A stretch of DNA of 64,000 nucleotides. Source: Streptomyces sp. DHE7-1 (GTDB lineage Bacteria > Actinomycetota > Actinomycetes > Streptomycetales > Streptomycetaceae). Below the pieces are notes generated by a model, which worked only from the letters and a program-made list of their open reading frames with translations, had not been told where the DNA came from and searched no databases. Positions 49,499-63,384 of this stretch are shown here, piece by piece. The DNA lies in NCBI GenBank assembly GCA_016432725.1, contig JACJDG010000003.1, positions 1,984,001 to 2,048,000 of the forward strand, written 5' to 3'. Made by a program: the position numbers and the translations under genes. Numbering within the stretch: position 1 is the stretch's first letter; the number at the start of each line of letters is the position of its first letter.

Positions 49499-49858
49499 TC
49501 AGCCGGTCGTGGCGGTGGGTCCGCCGACGGTGTCCTCGGCGATGGACTCGTGGTGCCGGATCACCTCGGCGATGATGAAGTTGAGGAATTTCTCGGCGAA
49601 GGCCGGGTCGAGCTTGGCGTTCTCGGCGAGACGGCGCAGCCGTTCGATCTGCCGGGCCTCGCGGGCCGGGTCGGCGGGCGGAAGCTGGTGCCGTGCCTTG
49701 AGCCGGCCGACCTGCTGGGTGCACTTGAAGCGCTCGGCGAGCATGTGGACGACGGCCGCGTCGATGTTGTCGATGCTGTCGCGCAGCCGCTCCAGCTCCT
49801 GGCGGACCGCGGGGTCGACGTCACCGGTACCGGTGTTGCTGATGGTCATGGCGGTCAA
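49499..49858 (-). CDS. Chorismate mutase, AroQ class
   Basis: A 119-residue all-helical mutase. RQELERLRDSIDNIDAAVVH contains the substrate-binding Arg of helix 1, LAERFKCTQQVGRLKARHQL the Arg/Lys of the long helix, and FAEKFLNFIIAEVIRHHESI the C-terminal helix. It converts chorismate to prephenate for Phe/Tyr synthesis. Stand-alone AroQ proteins of actinobacteria are weak alone and are activated by DAHP synthase; that may apply here. The start is MTAMTISN at 49858 or its second Met. Confidence 0.9.
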   Translation of the reverse strand: MTAMTISNTGTGDVDPAVRQELERLRDSIDNIDAAVVHMLAERFKCTQQVGRLKARHQLPPADPAREARQIERLRRLAENAKLDPAFAEKFLNFIIAEVIRHHESIAEDTVGGPTATTG

Positions 49859-49999
49859 CCCTAAGGGGGCGGGGCCCCGCGATCACGAGGTGACCAGCAT
49901 GCGATCAGTCCCCCGTGCGCCGGCGGGTCGCGGGCGGGGCGGCGGGGCGGGTGCCCGCATACAGTGGAGGTGGGTTCCGGGCGTCTTTGGGGGTCGCAC

Positions 50000-50887
50000 G
50001 TGGCGAACGGCGGACCGGTGGAGCACGGTCACCCGCATCTGGAGACGGTGCGGGCCGCCGTCACCGCGCTGTACAGACGGCTGTCGTACGACACCGTGCG
50101 GACGTTCTCGGCCAGTGTGCCGCCGGCCGACGTGGCGTTCTGCGACACGGACGATCTGCATCTGGGCGCGCAGCGGGTGGCCCGTGAGATCGTGCGGCAC
50201 TTCCGGCTGCCGGACGCGCGGCTGGTGGTGGGTTTCCGGGAGATGACGCACGCCGCCAACGTCGAACTGGCGGCGGGTCCGGAGTACTTCGTGGAGCTGA
50301 ACGACCGGTTCCGTACCCATCGCCGGGACATCGGCGCGGCGCTCGCCCACGAGGTGACCCACGTCTACCTGCACCGCCTGGACCTGGCGTTCCCGACCAC
50401 GGCGGAGAACGAGATCCTGACGGACACGGTGGCGGCGTATCTGGGTGCGGGCTGGCTGCTGCTGGACGCGTACCGCGAGGACGGGGTGTCCTCGCAGAAG
50501 CTGGGTTATCTCACCCCGGAGGAGTTCGGGTACGTCCTGGCCAAGCGGGCGCTGCTGTTCGGTGAGGATCCCGCGGTGTGGTTCACCAGTCCGCAGGCGT
50601 ACGCGGCGTACGTCAAGGGCCGGGAGATGGCGTTGCGGGACGGGCAGCAGCCGCCGCTGACCGGGGCGGGCTGGGCGGGCCGGCGCCGCTACGCGCGCGA
50701 CCGCCGGCATCCGTCCGGGAGCCGGCCGGCCGCCGGGTACGCGTTCAGCGCCGGTCCCGGTCCGGACGGTGACCTGCGGGTGTCCTTCCCCTGTCCCACG
50801 TGTCTGCAGCGGATCCGGCTGCCGGTCAAGGGGCGGGTGCGGGCCCGGTGCGGGCTGTGCCGGACGGTGCTGGAGTGCGACACGTAG
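50000..50887 (+). CDS. HExxH metalloprotease-like protein with zinc ribbon
   Basis: A 295-residue protein of unknown family. Residues about 105-125 read GAALAHEVTHVYLHRLDLAF, a clear HExxH zinc motif, and NEILTDTVAAYLGAGWLLLD 20 residues later supplies an E-x-x-x-D as in gluzincins. The last 50 residues hold CPTCLQRIRLP...ARCGLCRTVLEC, a four-Cys zinc ribbon. No signal peptide or membrane helix, so it is cytosolic. GTG 50000 (VANGGPVEHG) follows GGGGG; ATG 49964 is possible. Convergent with the VWA gene. Confidence 0.8.
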   Translation: MANGGPVEHGHPHLETVRAAVTALYRRLSYDTVRTFSASVPPADVAFCDTDDLHLGAQRVAREIVRHFRLPDARLVVGFREMTHAANVELAAGPEYFVELNDRFRTHRRDIGAALAHEVTHVYLHRLDLAFPTTAENEILTDTVAAYLGAGWLLLDAYREDGVSSQKLGYLTPEEFGYVLAKRALLFGEDPAVWFTSPQAYAAYVKGREMALRDGQQPPLTGAGWAGRRRYARDRRHPSGSRPAAGYAFSAGPGPDGDLRVSFPCPTCLQRIRLPVKGRVRARCGLCRTVLECDT

Positions 50888-50922
50888 GGTGCCGCGCCGG
50901 CCGGAGCCGGCCTGCCCTGGGG

Positions 50923-51645
50923 TCAGCCGGTCACGATGCCCTCGGCGCGTGCGGCGGCCAGCCACCGCGGGAACTCGCCGACGAGACGGTCGTACAGTTC
51001 GGCGTCGGGTACCCGGCGCGGGTCCCGGCCGGCGTGGAAGAAGCCGGCGTTGTCCACGGCGCGTCGGGCGGGCACGGCCAGGTCGTCGAGTCTGCGCAGG
51101 AAGTCGAACTGCCGGCTGTCCGGGTCGCCGAAGCCGACGAACTGCCAGAACAGCGGGAGTCTGGCGGCCTTGCAGAGGTAGCGTTCGGCGGCGGGCCTGC
51201 TGACGGGGCCGCCGTCGGTCTGGAAGACGACCAGGGCGGGGGCGGTGGCGCCGCTGTCGAGGTAGTGGTCGATGACGGCGTCCATGGCCAGGTGGTAGCT
51301 GGTCCTGCCCATGTGCCCGAGTCCGGCCGCGATCTCCTCGACCCGGCCCTCGTGGGCGTCGAGGGCGATGTCGGTGACGGCGTCGATGTCGGTGGAGAAG
51401 AAGACCACCGGCACCCGGCCGTCGTCGTCCAGGTGTGCGGACAGGCCCAGCACCCGGTCGGCGAGCGCCTGCACGCTGCCGTCCTGGTAGTACGGCCGCA
51501 TCGAGCCCGAGTGGTCCACCACCAGGTAGACGGCGGCGCGGAGGTCGTCCAGGCCGTGTTTGCGCAGCGAGATCCCGGCCGTCCGGTACGGCTCGACCAG
51601 CGCGGGCGCGGTCTCCGCCATCTTGCGCAGGCTGATCGCGGCCAT
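50923..51645 (-). CDS. VWA-domain protein (TerF-like)
   Basis: A 240-residue cytosolic von Willebrand A domain. MIDAS residues appear as YLVVDHSGSMRPYYQDG (D-x-S-x-S), GRTSYHLAMDAVID (the Thr) and VFQTDGGPVSRP (the Asp). The N terminus MAAISLRKMAETAPALVEPY and C terminus FPRWLAAARAEGIV match the single-domain VWA proteins associated with tellurite-resistance (ter) loci. No other ter genes are adjacent. Likely a metal-dependent protein-binding adapter. Confidence 0.88.
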   Translation of the reverse strand: MAAISLRKMAETAPALVEPYRTAGISLRKHGLDDLRAAVYLVVDHSGSMRPYYQDGSVQALADRVLGLSAHLDDDGRVPVVFFSTDIDAVTDIALDAHEGRVEEIAAGLGHMGRTSYHLAMDAVIDHYLDSGATAPALVVFQTDGGPVSRPAAERYLCKAARLPLFWQFVGFGDPDSRQFDFLRRLDDLAVPARRAVDNAGFFHAGRDPRRVPDAELYDRLVGEFPRWLAAARAEGIVTG

Positions 51646-51789
51646 GGTGTCCCCCCTCGGCTCCGGCAGGCGGCCGAGCCTACGCGATCACCGGCCCCTG
51701 CTGTCGCCCGTGTCACAGCCGTTCGCTATTTTGTTCGCCGCCGTCCCCACCGGCTCACCCTGTCCCCGTGAACCTCCGAGGAGCCGGCC

Positions 51790-52653
51790 GTGACCGCCGA
51801 GTCCGCCGTTACCACGTGCTTCCGCCATCCCAAGGTGGAGTCGCACGTCCGCTGCACCCGCTGCGACCGCTTCATCTGCCCGTCCTGCATGCGGGAGGCC
51901 GCCGTCGGCCACCAGTGCGTGGAGTGCGTGAAGGAGGGGGTGCGCTCGGTCCGGCAGGCGCGGACGGCGTTCGGCGGCCGGATCAGCGCGGTGCCGGTGG
52001 TGACGTACGTCCTGATCGGGCTCAACGTGCTCGCCTATCTCGCCGAGCTGGCCCGGCCGTCGGTGGAGAGCCGCTTCGACATGCTGGGCACGGCGCCTGC
52101 GGGCTACCTTCCCGAGGGTGTCGCGCACGGCGAGTGGTACCGGCTGCTGACCGGCGCGTTCCTGCATCTGACGCCCGCCGAGGGCGCGTTCGGCATCACG
52201 CACATCCTGTTCAACATGCTGGCGCTGTGGAACGTGGGCCGGGTGGTCGAGGCGCAGCTCGGCCGGGTCCGCTATCTCGCCCTGTACCTGCTGTCCGCGC
52301 TGGGCGGCTCGGTGCTGGTGCTGCTGCTGGCCCCGCAGACCCCCACGGTCGGCGCGTCCGGCGCCGTCTTCGGTCTGGGCGCCGCGTACTACGTCATGGG
52401 CCGCCGCCTCGGCTACGACCGGCGGGCGGTCAACCAGTACATGGCGGGGCTGCTGGTGTGGCTGGTGGTCTCCGCCTGGATGACCTCCTGGCAGGGGCAC
52501 CTCGGCGGCCTGCTGGCCGGCGGGGCGGTGACGCTGGCGTACGCCTACGCGCCCCGCGACGGGCGGCGCACCCTGGTGCAGGCGGGTGTGTGCGTGGCGC
52601 TGCTCGTGCTGCTGGTGGTGCTGGCCGCGGTCAAGGCGTCGTCCCTGTCATGA
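51790..52653 (+). CDS. Rhomboid intramembrane serine protease with N-terminal zinc finger
   Basis: A 287-residue membrane protease. Residues 10-46 hold a B-box-like Cys/His cluster (TTCFRHPKVESHVRCTRC, then CPSCMREAAVGHQCVECV). Seven or so helices follow, with H138/N142 in THILFNMLALWN, the catalytic Ser190 in VGASGAVFGLGAAY (GxSG) and His237 in SWQGHLGGLLAG. Rhomboids cleave helices of membrane proteins; the substrate is unknown. GTG 51790 follows GAGGAG. Overlaps the next gene by ATGA. Confidence 0.94.
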   Translation: MTAESAVTTCFRHPKVESHVRCTRCDRFICPSCMREAAVGHQCVECVKEGVRSVRQARTAFGGRISAVPVVTYVLIGLNVLAYLAELARPSVESRFDMLGTAPAGYLPEGVAHGEWYRLLTGAFLHLTPAEGAFGITHILFNMLALWNVGRVVEAQLGRVRYLALYLLSALGGSVLVLLLAPQTPTVGASGAVFGLGAAYYVMGRRLGYDRRAVNQYMAGLLVWLVVSAWMTSWQGHLGGLLAGGAVTLAYAYAPRDGRRTLVQAGVCVALLVLLVVLAAVKASSLS

Positions 52654-53027
52654 GACGCACCGGGATCCTGCTGCTCGCGGCCGTCCCGGTCGCCGTCACG
52701 GCCGTGGTCCACGTCCTCGGCCCCGGCCCGTCGGGTTCCGGGGACGCGGAGGGCACGCGGGCCTCGGCCCCGCAGCGGGCACGGCAGGACGCGGAGGCCC
52801 GGGCCGAGTCGGAGCGGGCCGGGGACGCCGAGGTCGTCGCCGACGCCCCGCCGGGCCTGGCGGCGCCCGCGAAGAAGGAGCCGGCGCGGCGGATCGTGGC
52901 GAGCGCGGAGAATGTCGACACCAGCCGCGTCGACACGGCCCGGCGACGGTTCCTCCACGAGGGGAACCTGGAGCTGCGCACCCCGCTGACCCGGCGGGTG
53001 TACGGGGAGACGTACGAGGTGCGGTGA
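52650..53027 (+). CDS. Small membrane-anchored hypothetical protein
   Basis: A 125-residue protein with one N-terminal hydrophobic helix (RRTGILLLAAVPVAVTAVVH) and an Ala/Glu/Arg-rich exterior ending GNLELRTPLTRRVYGETYEV. The start overlaps the rhomboid stop (ATGA), so the pair is coupled and it could be a rhomboid substrate or partner (inference). I recognise no family. Confidence 0.7.
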   Translation: MRRTGILLLAAVPVAVTAVVHVLGPGPSGSGDAEGTRASAPQRARQDAEARAESERAGDAEVVADAPPGLAAPAKKEPARRIVASAENVDTSRVDTARRRFLHEGNLELRTPLTRRVYGETYEVR

Positions 53028-53049
53028 CCGGTACGGCGTCCGGACGTGC

Positions 53050-53098
53050 GACGGCGCCCGCCCAGCGTCCGGTCGGGGACAGGTGGGCGGGCGCCGTC
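53050..53098. terminator. Bidirectional terminator before gltD
   Basis: GACGGCGCCCGCCCA and TGGGCGGGCGCCGTC form a perfect 15-bp stem with a 19-base loop, between the small membrane-protein gene (plus) and gltD (minus). Confidence 0.82.
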
Positions 53099-53139
53099 CG
53101 GTGTTCCGTACGCCTTTGTACGGGACGTTCGGTGACCCG

Positions 53140-54595
53140 TCAGACCGCCAGCGCGCGGTCCGTCGGGCGGATCGGGGCCGGCAGCTCGCTGGCGCCGGTC
53201 AGGAAGCGGTCCACACCGCGGGCGGCCGAGCGGCCCTCCGCGATCGCCCAGACGATGAGGGACTGGCCGCGGCCGGCGTCACCGGCGACGAACACGCCCG
53301 GCACGTTGGTCTGGAAGGCGGCGTCGCGGGCGATGTTGCCCCGCTCGTCCAGCTCCAGGCCGAACTGCTCGACCAGGCCGTTCTCCCGGTCCGTGCCGGT
53401 GAAGCCCATCGCGAGGGTCACGAGCTGGGCCGGGATCTTGCGCTCGGTGCCCGGCTTGCTGGTCAGCTTGCCGTCGGCGAACTCGACCTCGGCCAGGTGC
53501 AGCCACTGGACGTTGCCGTCCTCGTCGCCCTCGAAGTGGGTGGTGGAGGCGGAGTAGATCCGCTCGCCGCCCTCCTCGTGCGCCGAGGTGACCTTGTACA
53601 GGATCGGGAAGGTCGGCCAGGGCTGGCTGGTGGCGTGCCGCTCGTCGTTCGGGCGGGGCATGATCTCGAGCTGGGTGACGGAGGCCGCGCCCTGGCGGTG
53701 GGCGGTGCCCACGCAGTCGGCGCCGGTGTCGCCGCCGCCGATGACGACGACGTGCTTGCCCTCGGCCGAGATCGGCGTGGTGACGTAGTCGCCCTCCTGG
53801 ACCTTGTTGGCCAGGGGCAGGTACTCCATCGCCTGGTGGACGCCCTTGAGCTCGCGGCCGGGGACCGGCAGGTCGCGGGAGGTGGTGGCGCCGGCGGCGA
53901 TGACGACCGCGTCGTACCGCTTCTTCAGGTCGCGGGCGCTCAGGTCGCGGCCGATCTCCACGCCGGTGCGGAAGCGGGTGCCCTCCGCGCGCATCTGCTC
54001 GATGCGGCGGTTGATGTGCCGCTTCTCCATCTTGAACTCGGGGATGCCGTACCGCAGGAGGCCGCCGACGCGGTCCGCGCGCTCGTAGACGGCGACCGTG
54101 TGGCCGGCCCGGGTGAGCTGCTGGGCGGCGGCGAGGCCCGCCGGGCCCGAGCCGATGACCGCGACGGTCTTGCCGGACAGGCGCTCGGGCGCCTGCGGGG
54201 CGACGTCCCCGGTCTCCCACGCCTTGTCGATGATGGAGACCTCGACGTTCTTGATGGTGACCGGCGGCTGGTTGATGCCGAGCACGCACGCCGACTCGCA
54301 GGGGGCCGGGCAGAGACGACCGGTGAACTCGGGGAAGTTGTTGGTCGCGTGCAGCCGGTCGGAGGCGGCCGCCCAGTCCTCGCGGTAGGCGAAGTCGTTC
54401 CACTCGGGGATCAGGTTCCCCAGCGGGCAGCCGTTGTGGCAGAACGGGATGCCGCAGTCCATGCACCGGCTGGCCTGCTTGCTGATGATCGGCAGCAGGG
54501 AGCCGGGGACGTAGACCTCGTTCCAGTCCTTGACGCGCTCACCGACAGGACGGGTCTTGGCGACCTCGCGGCCGTGGTTCAGGAAGCCCTTCGGG

Positions 54596-54603
<8 letters not shown>
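53140..54603 (-). CDS. gltD: Glutamate synthase small subunit
   Basis: A 487-residue beta subunit. N-terminal Cys at 47, 50, 55 and 59 ([14 protein letters not shown]), with a second group [14 protein letters not shown], bind the [4Fe-4S] clusters. FAD motif [20 protein letters not shown] and NADPH motif [20 protein letters not shown] follow. It transfers electrons from NADPH to GltB for glutamate synthesis from glutamine and 2-oxoglutarate. ATG 54603 overlaps the gltB stop by 8 bases, so the subunits are coupled. Intact. Confidence 0.97.
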
Positions 54604-59194
<4,591 letters not shown>

Positions 59195-59589
59195 CGGCTC
59201 TCCCGTCGTCGTCGTGGCATGTGCTGGTGCCGAGGGACGACGTTGGCCCTCTGCGGAGTGCGAAATTTCGTGCAGGTTACATGATGGGACGGTTCCCGGG
59301 AATCGGATACTCCGTTCCAACATGCGGACGTCGCAGGTTGCGACGGGGTGCCGCGGGTTGCGGCGGGGTACCGCTCACGGGCGGCGGAAGTATGGGGGAC
59401 CGGATGGGACGAGATCGGTCAGATCGGTGCCCATCGGCCCTGGGGGACGGAGCGAGCGTCTTCACTCGTCCCGTGAGTGCGCCGCAGGCGTCATTGCCCC
59501 AGCGCTTACGGCTCATGCCCGGTGGTTAAGCGTTCGAAACCAGCGAGTAACGGCTACTTATACGGCCCATCGCATAAGTTCCAGTCGCG
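59195..59589. other. gltB upstream region
   Basis: About 395 bases between the 3' end of the VIT-type gene and gltB. Open frames here are Arg/Pro-rich and lack start signals. On the minus strand TATAAG near 59562 lies in a locally AT-rich stretch and could be a -10 element; I see no convincing -35. No riboswitch recognised. Confidence 0.4.
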
Positions 59590-60320
59590 TCATCCTACGG
59601 CCGTTCCGAACAGGCTGCCCAGGGCGTACGTCACACCGGCGGCGGCGCCGCCCAGCGCGAGCTGCCGCAGGCCGCTGTACCACCAGCTGCGCGCGGTCAC
59701 CCGGGCCACGACCGCGCCGCAGGCGAACAGCCCGGCGAGCGCGAGGAGCACGGCGGGCCAGAGCGCGGTCGCGCCGAGCAGGTAGGGCAGGACCGGGAGC
59801 AGGGCGCCGAGCGCGAACGAGCCGAACGAGGAGACGGCGGCGACCAGTGGCGACGGCAGGTCGCCGGGGTCGATGCCCAGCTCCTCGCGGGCGTGGATCT
59901 CCAGGGCCTGCTCGGGTCCTTCGAGAGCTGCCGGGCGACCTCCCGGGCCAGTTCGGGCTCGACCCCGCGGGCGACGTAGAGCGCCGCCAGCTCGTCCTCC
60001 TCGTCCTGCGGGTGCTTGCGCAGCTCACGCCGCTCGACGTCGAGCTCGGCCTCGACCAGCTCACGCTGGGAGGCGACGGAGGTGTACTCGCCGGCCGCCA
60101 TGGAGAAGGCACCGGCGGCGAGGCCCGCGAGGCCGGTGATAACGATCGTCTGGTGGCCGACGGAGCCGCCCGCGACGCCGGTCAGCAGGGCCAGGTTGGA
60201 GACGAGGCCGTCCATCGCACCGAAGACGGCGGGGCGCAGCCAGCCGCCGTTGACGTCGCGGTGCGTGTGGTTGTCGCGGTGCGCCTCGTGCAGCGCCGCC
60301 TCGGTCTCGATGATGGCCAT
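59590..60320 (-). CDS. VIT1/CCC1-family metal transporter (apparent frameshift)
   Basis: About 243 residues after repair. DVNGGWLRPAVFGAMDGLVS and NLALLTGVAGGSVGHQTIV form the first helix pair with the conserved D and G residues; LAAGAFSMAAGEYTSVASQR is the family signature with the metal-binding Met/Glu. Then come a Glu-rich cytosolic helix pair (DEEDELAALYVARGVEPE) and three C-terminal helices ending YALGSLFGTAVG. One G added at 59914-59916 restores the frame. The family moves Fe2+ or Mn2+. A possible iron box lies just upstream. Confidence 0.88.
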
Positions 60321-60340
60321 CGCGGGGTCCCCCAGGAAGC

Positions 60341-60359
60341 TTAGCCAAAGCTAACTTTG
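60341..60359 (-). promoter_or_regulatory. Possible DmdR1/IdeR iron box
   Basis: On the minus strand CAAAGTTAGCTTTGGCTAA matches about 12 of 19 positions of the DtxR/IdeR-family consensus TTAGGTTAGSCTAACCTAA and contains the dyad TTAGC-TTTG-GCTAA. It ends about 20 bases before the start of the metal-transporter gene. Confidence 0.4.
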
Positions 60360-60615
60360 GATGAGTTCTACTTTTCGACAACACCGAACGTACGCCGGTA
60401 ATTTCCCGGGCGCCAGCAAGGAAAGGCTGTGCTTACCTGCACTTTCGCCGGAAAACGCTCATCAGTGATCATGGGCGCTCAGATGCCGAGCGGGTGACAG
60501 GGGGGCGTCCCAGGCTCGTGCGCGGCGTCACCGTGGGAGACATCCGCAAAGGGCGTCCGCGATGGGGCCGTGTCCCCGCGGACGGCCCGTGGCCCTGCGG
60601 AAGGAGAGGCCGCCC

Positions 60616-62262
60616 ATGGCGCCGATCGCCTGCACACCCCCGTCCCCGGCGCCCGGGGACACCCCAGGACCGCTCGAACGGGCCCGCGGCGCGCTGCTCG
60701 GCCTGGCCGTCGGCGACGCGCTCGGGGCACCGGCGGAGAACATGAAGCCCTCCGAGATCCGCGCCCGCTGGGGCCGGATCACCGGATACGTGAGCGAGCG
60801 GCCGTGCGGCACGGACGACACGGAGTACGCCATCTTCTCGGGCCTGCTGCTGGCCCGGCACGGCTCGGCGCTCACCCCCGCCCACGTGGAGAGCGCCTGG
60901 CACCAGTGGATCGCCGACCGGGCCGAGGGCCCGTTCCGGGGCGCGGGCTTCAGTGAGCGCGGCACGCTGGAGAACCTCCGCCGCGGCCTGGCCGCACCCA
61001 TCTCCGCCCAGCACCGGCACGCCTGGAGCGACGGCCTCGCGATGCGCGCGGCGCCTTTCGGCGTCTTCGCCGCCGGGCGTCCCGGCGAGGCGGCCCGGCT
61101 GACCGCGATCGACGGCTCCGTCAGCCATGACGGAGAGGGCATCTACGGCGGCCAGGCGGTCGCCGCGGGCGTGGCGGCCGCGATGGCGGGGGCCACGCCC
61201 GCGGTGGTGATCGCCTCGGCTCTGGCCGTCGTCCCCGAGGACTCCTGGACCGCGCGCTCCCTGCGCCGCGCGGTGACCGTGGCCCACCGCGGCGAACGGG
61301 CGGTGCGCTCGGCGGTGGTCATCGGCGGCTACCCCTGGACCGACCTGGCACCCGAGGCCGTCGCCCTCGCCTTCGGCGCGTACGCGGCGGCCGACGGCGA
61401 CTTCCGCGCCGCGGTCCTCACGGCCGTCAACATGGGCCGCGACGCGGACACGACGGCGGCGGTGGCGGGCGCCCTGGCGGGCGCCACCCAGGGCATCTCC
61501 GCGATCCCGGCCGACTGGGCCGCCGCCATCGGCCCGGCCCGCGGCCGCTGCCTGCCCTCCATGGCGGGCCACCACGTCCTGGACGTGGCCGAACTGCTGG
61601 TCCCGGAGGAGGGCGGGAAGTGGGGAGCCGGACTGGTACTGCCGGGCTCCCTGCCGACGGGGGTGCGGGAGCTGTTGCGGGTGCCCGCGGCGCAGGGCGC
61701 CGGGGAGACCACGGCGGCCCTCCCGGCGGGCGCGACGCGGCCGGCGGGGACGGGCGCGCCGGCCGCGCGAGTGGCCGCGCCGCGTGAGACCGCTGGCCCC
61801 GTCGCGACGGGGCTCCGGGAGGGCGCGGGCACGGGGGCGGCAGCGCCGGAAGAAGCCCCGGTACAGGCCGCCGAGAGCGGCGCGACGGTCGTGCCGGCCG
61901 CCGCGTCACAGCGGGCGGCGGCCGGCGGCACCGCCACGACGGCCGCACCGGCGGCCACGGCAGGGGCCGCGGGCGGCGACGCGACAGCCGCCGGAACCAC
62001 CGCTGCGCGGAAGGCGGCGGCCGGGGACACCACGACGGCGGCCGCACACGCGGTCGCGGCTCAGGGCGCTCGGGAGGTGGTTGTGGCCGCAGGGGCGGGC
62101 GAGGGGGCGGGAGCCCCTTCGGCCGGCTCGGCCCCCGCCCGCCGGGCCGGCGAGTCGCCCCCGGCGCTCCCGGCCGGAGCGGGGGACCGGAGGGACCGGG
62201 AGCGAAGTCCGCTGGTGGGGGCCGGGAACACCGGGCAGCAGGACGGCGAGGGACGGGCATGA
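60616..62262 (+). CDS. ADP-ribosylglycohydrolase-family protein 1, with long Ala-rich tail
   Basis: A 548-residue protein. The DraG/ARH domain covers about 15-345: LLGLAVGDALGAPAENMKPS, T66-D67-D68-T69 (GTDDTEYAIF) and NMGRDADTTAAVAGALAGAT with D276 and D278, the complete set of Mg-binding positions. Residues about 350-548 are a disordered Ala/Gly/Thr/Pro tail unlike typical family members. Such enzymes remove ADP-ribose from proteins or small molecules. ATG 60616 follows AAGGAGAGG. Overlaps the next gene by ATGA. Confidence 0.9.
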   Translation: MAPIACTPPSPAPGDTPGPLERARGALLGLAVGDALGAPAENMKPSEIRARWGRITGYVSERPCGTDDTEYAIFSGLLLARHGSALTPAHVESAWHQWIADRAEGPFRGAGFSERGTLENLRRGLAAPISAQHRHAWSDGLAMRAAPFGVFAAGRPGEAARLTAIDGSVSHDGEGIYGGQAVAAGVAAAMAGATPAVVIASALAVVPEDSWTARSLRRAVTVAHRGERAVRSAVVIGGYPWTDLAPEAVALAFGAYAAADGDFRAAVLTAVNMGRDADTTAAVAGALAGATQGISAIPADWAAAIGPARGRCLPSMAGHHVLDVAELLVPEEGGKWGAGLVLPGSLPTGVRELLRVPAAQGAGETTAALPAGATRPAGTGAPAARVAAPRETAGPVATGLREGAGTGAAAPEEAPVQAAESGATVVPAAASQRAAAGGTATTAAPAATAGAAGGDATAAGTTAARKAAAGDTTTAAAHAVAAQGAREVVVAAGAGEGAGAPSAGSAPARRAGESPPALPAGAGDRRDRERSPLVGAGNTGQQDGEGRA

Positions 62263-63377
62263 CCGGGCGCCGGATCGAGGGGCTCCTGCTGGGGCTCGCC
62301 GCCGGGGACGCCGCCGGGTGGCCGGCCGCGCGGCACCGGGCGGCCCGTATGCCCGAGTGGACCCGCCGCCTCACCCGCGAGCTGGACACCTTCGCCGAGC
62401 AGAACGCCACCACCACCCTGCCCGTGCCGATCGCCCTCAACCAGCCCCCGGAGCCCCTGTGCCTCGGCCCCTCCGACGACGCCGAGTGGGCGGCGTTCGC
62501 CGCCGAAGCGGTGCTGCGGGCCGGTGACGACGACGTGCTCGGCGATCTCGGCCGGGAGCGCCGGATGCGCGCCGCGATCGACCTCACCTGGACCGCCGTC
62601 GCCGCGGAGGTCGCCGCGGCGGCGGAACGCGCCCCCGAGATCGAGTCCGCCGTGCTCCCGCTGCGCGCCCGTATCTCCGTCCGCGCCGGCCTCGGCAACC
62701 TCGCCGCCGGGCTGCGTCCGCCCGCCACCGGCCACGACAACCCGCACTACTTCGACGACGCGGCCTGCGTGCGCGCCTGCGTGCTCGCCGTGGCCCACCC
62801 CGGTGACCCCGAACGCGCGGCCGGCCTGGCGGAGTTCGACGCCCGCTACACCCAGGACGGCGACGGCGTGCACGGGGCCCGCGCGATGGCGGCGGCCCTG
62901 GCGCTCGCCCTCGCCGGAGCGGACACGGACGCCTGTGTCGCGGCCGCGCTCGCCGAACTCCCCGAGGCAACGGAGATCGGCCGCAACGCCCGGCACGCCC
63001 TCGCGCTGGCCGGGGACGGCGACGGCGCCTTCGCCCTGGTCCCGCTCCTGGAGCACCAGATCGTCGACCACGTCTACAGCTACGGCATCGCCGCAGCCGA
63101 GACCGTCCCCGTCGCGCTCGCCCTCGCCACCGCCGCCCGCGGCCGGGTCGCCGAGGCCGTCCCCGCCGCCGCCTGCCTGTCCCGGGTCGCCGACTCCGCC
63201 CCCGCTCTCGCGGGCGCGCTGACCGGGGCCCTGGAGGGCGGCGCCGCCGTCCCGGCCGCCTGGCGGGAGGCCTGCCGCACCCTGTCCGGCTGCGCCCTGC
63301 CCCGTCTCACCGGCACCGACCTGGTGGAACTCGCCGGGCTCCTGGAAGCCGCGCACCGAGCCCGACCGGGGGGATGA
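62259..63377 (+). CDS. ADP-ribosylglycohydrolase-family protein 2, degenerate metal site
   Basis: A 372-residue paralog beginning GLLLGLAAGDAAGWPAARHR. The first metal motif reads S72-D73-D74-A75 (T/A change) and the C-terminal motif, G-R-D-A-D-T in protein 1, reads S308-R-V-A-D-S, so one metal-binding Asp is Val310. YSYGIAAAETVPVALALA and ALTGALEGGAAVPAAWREA still mark the fold. Probably altered or non-hydrolytic. It is translationally coupled to the upstream paralog and followed by a third after 7 bases. Confidence 0.85.
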   Translation: MTGRRIEGLLLGLAAGDAAGWPAARHRAARMPEWTRRLTRELDTFAEQNATTTLPVPIALNQPPEPLCLGPSDDAEWAAFAAEAVLRAGDDDVLGDLGRERRMRAAIDLTWTAVAAEVAAAAERAPEIESAVLPLRARISVRAGLGNLAAGLRPPATGHDNPHYFDDAACVRACVLAVAHPGDPERAAGLAEFDARYTQDGDGVHGARAMAAALALALAGADTDACVAAALAELPEATEIGRNARHALALAGDGDGAFALVPLLEHQIVDHVYSYGIAAAETVPVALALATAARGRVAEAVPAAACLSRVADSAPALAGALTGALEGGAAVPAAWREACRTLSGCALPRLTGTDLVELAGLLEAAHRARPGG

Positions 63378-63384
63378 TTCGGGC

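Noticed and set aside
50923..51645. Tellurite-resistance (ter) operon
   Set aside because: Only the VWA protein is present; no terD, terC or terZ gene lies within reach.
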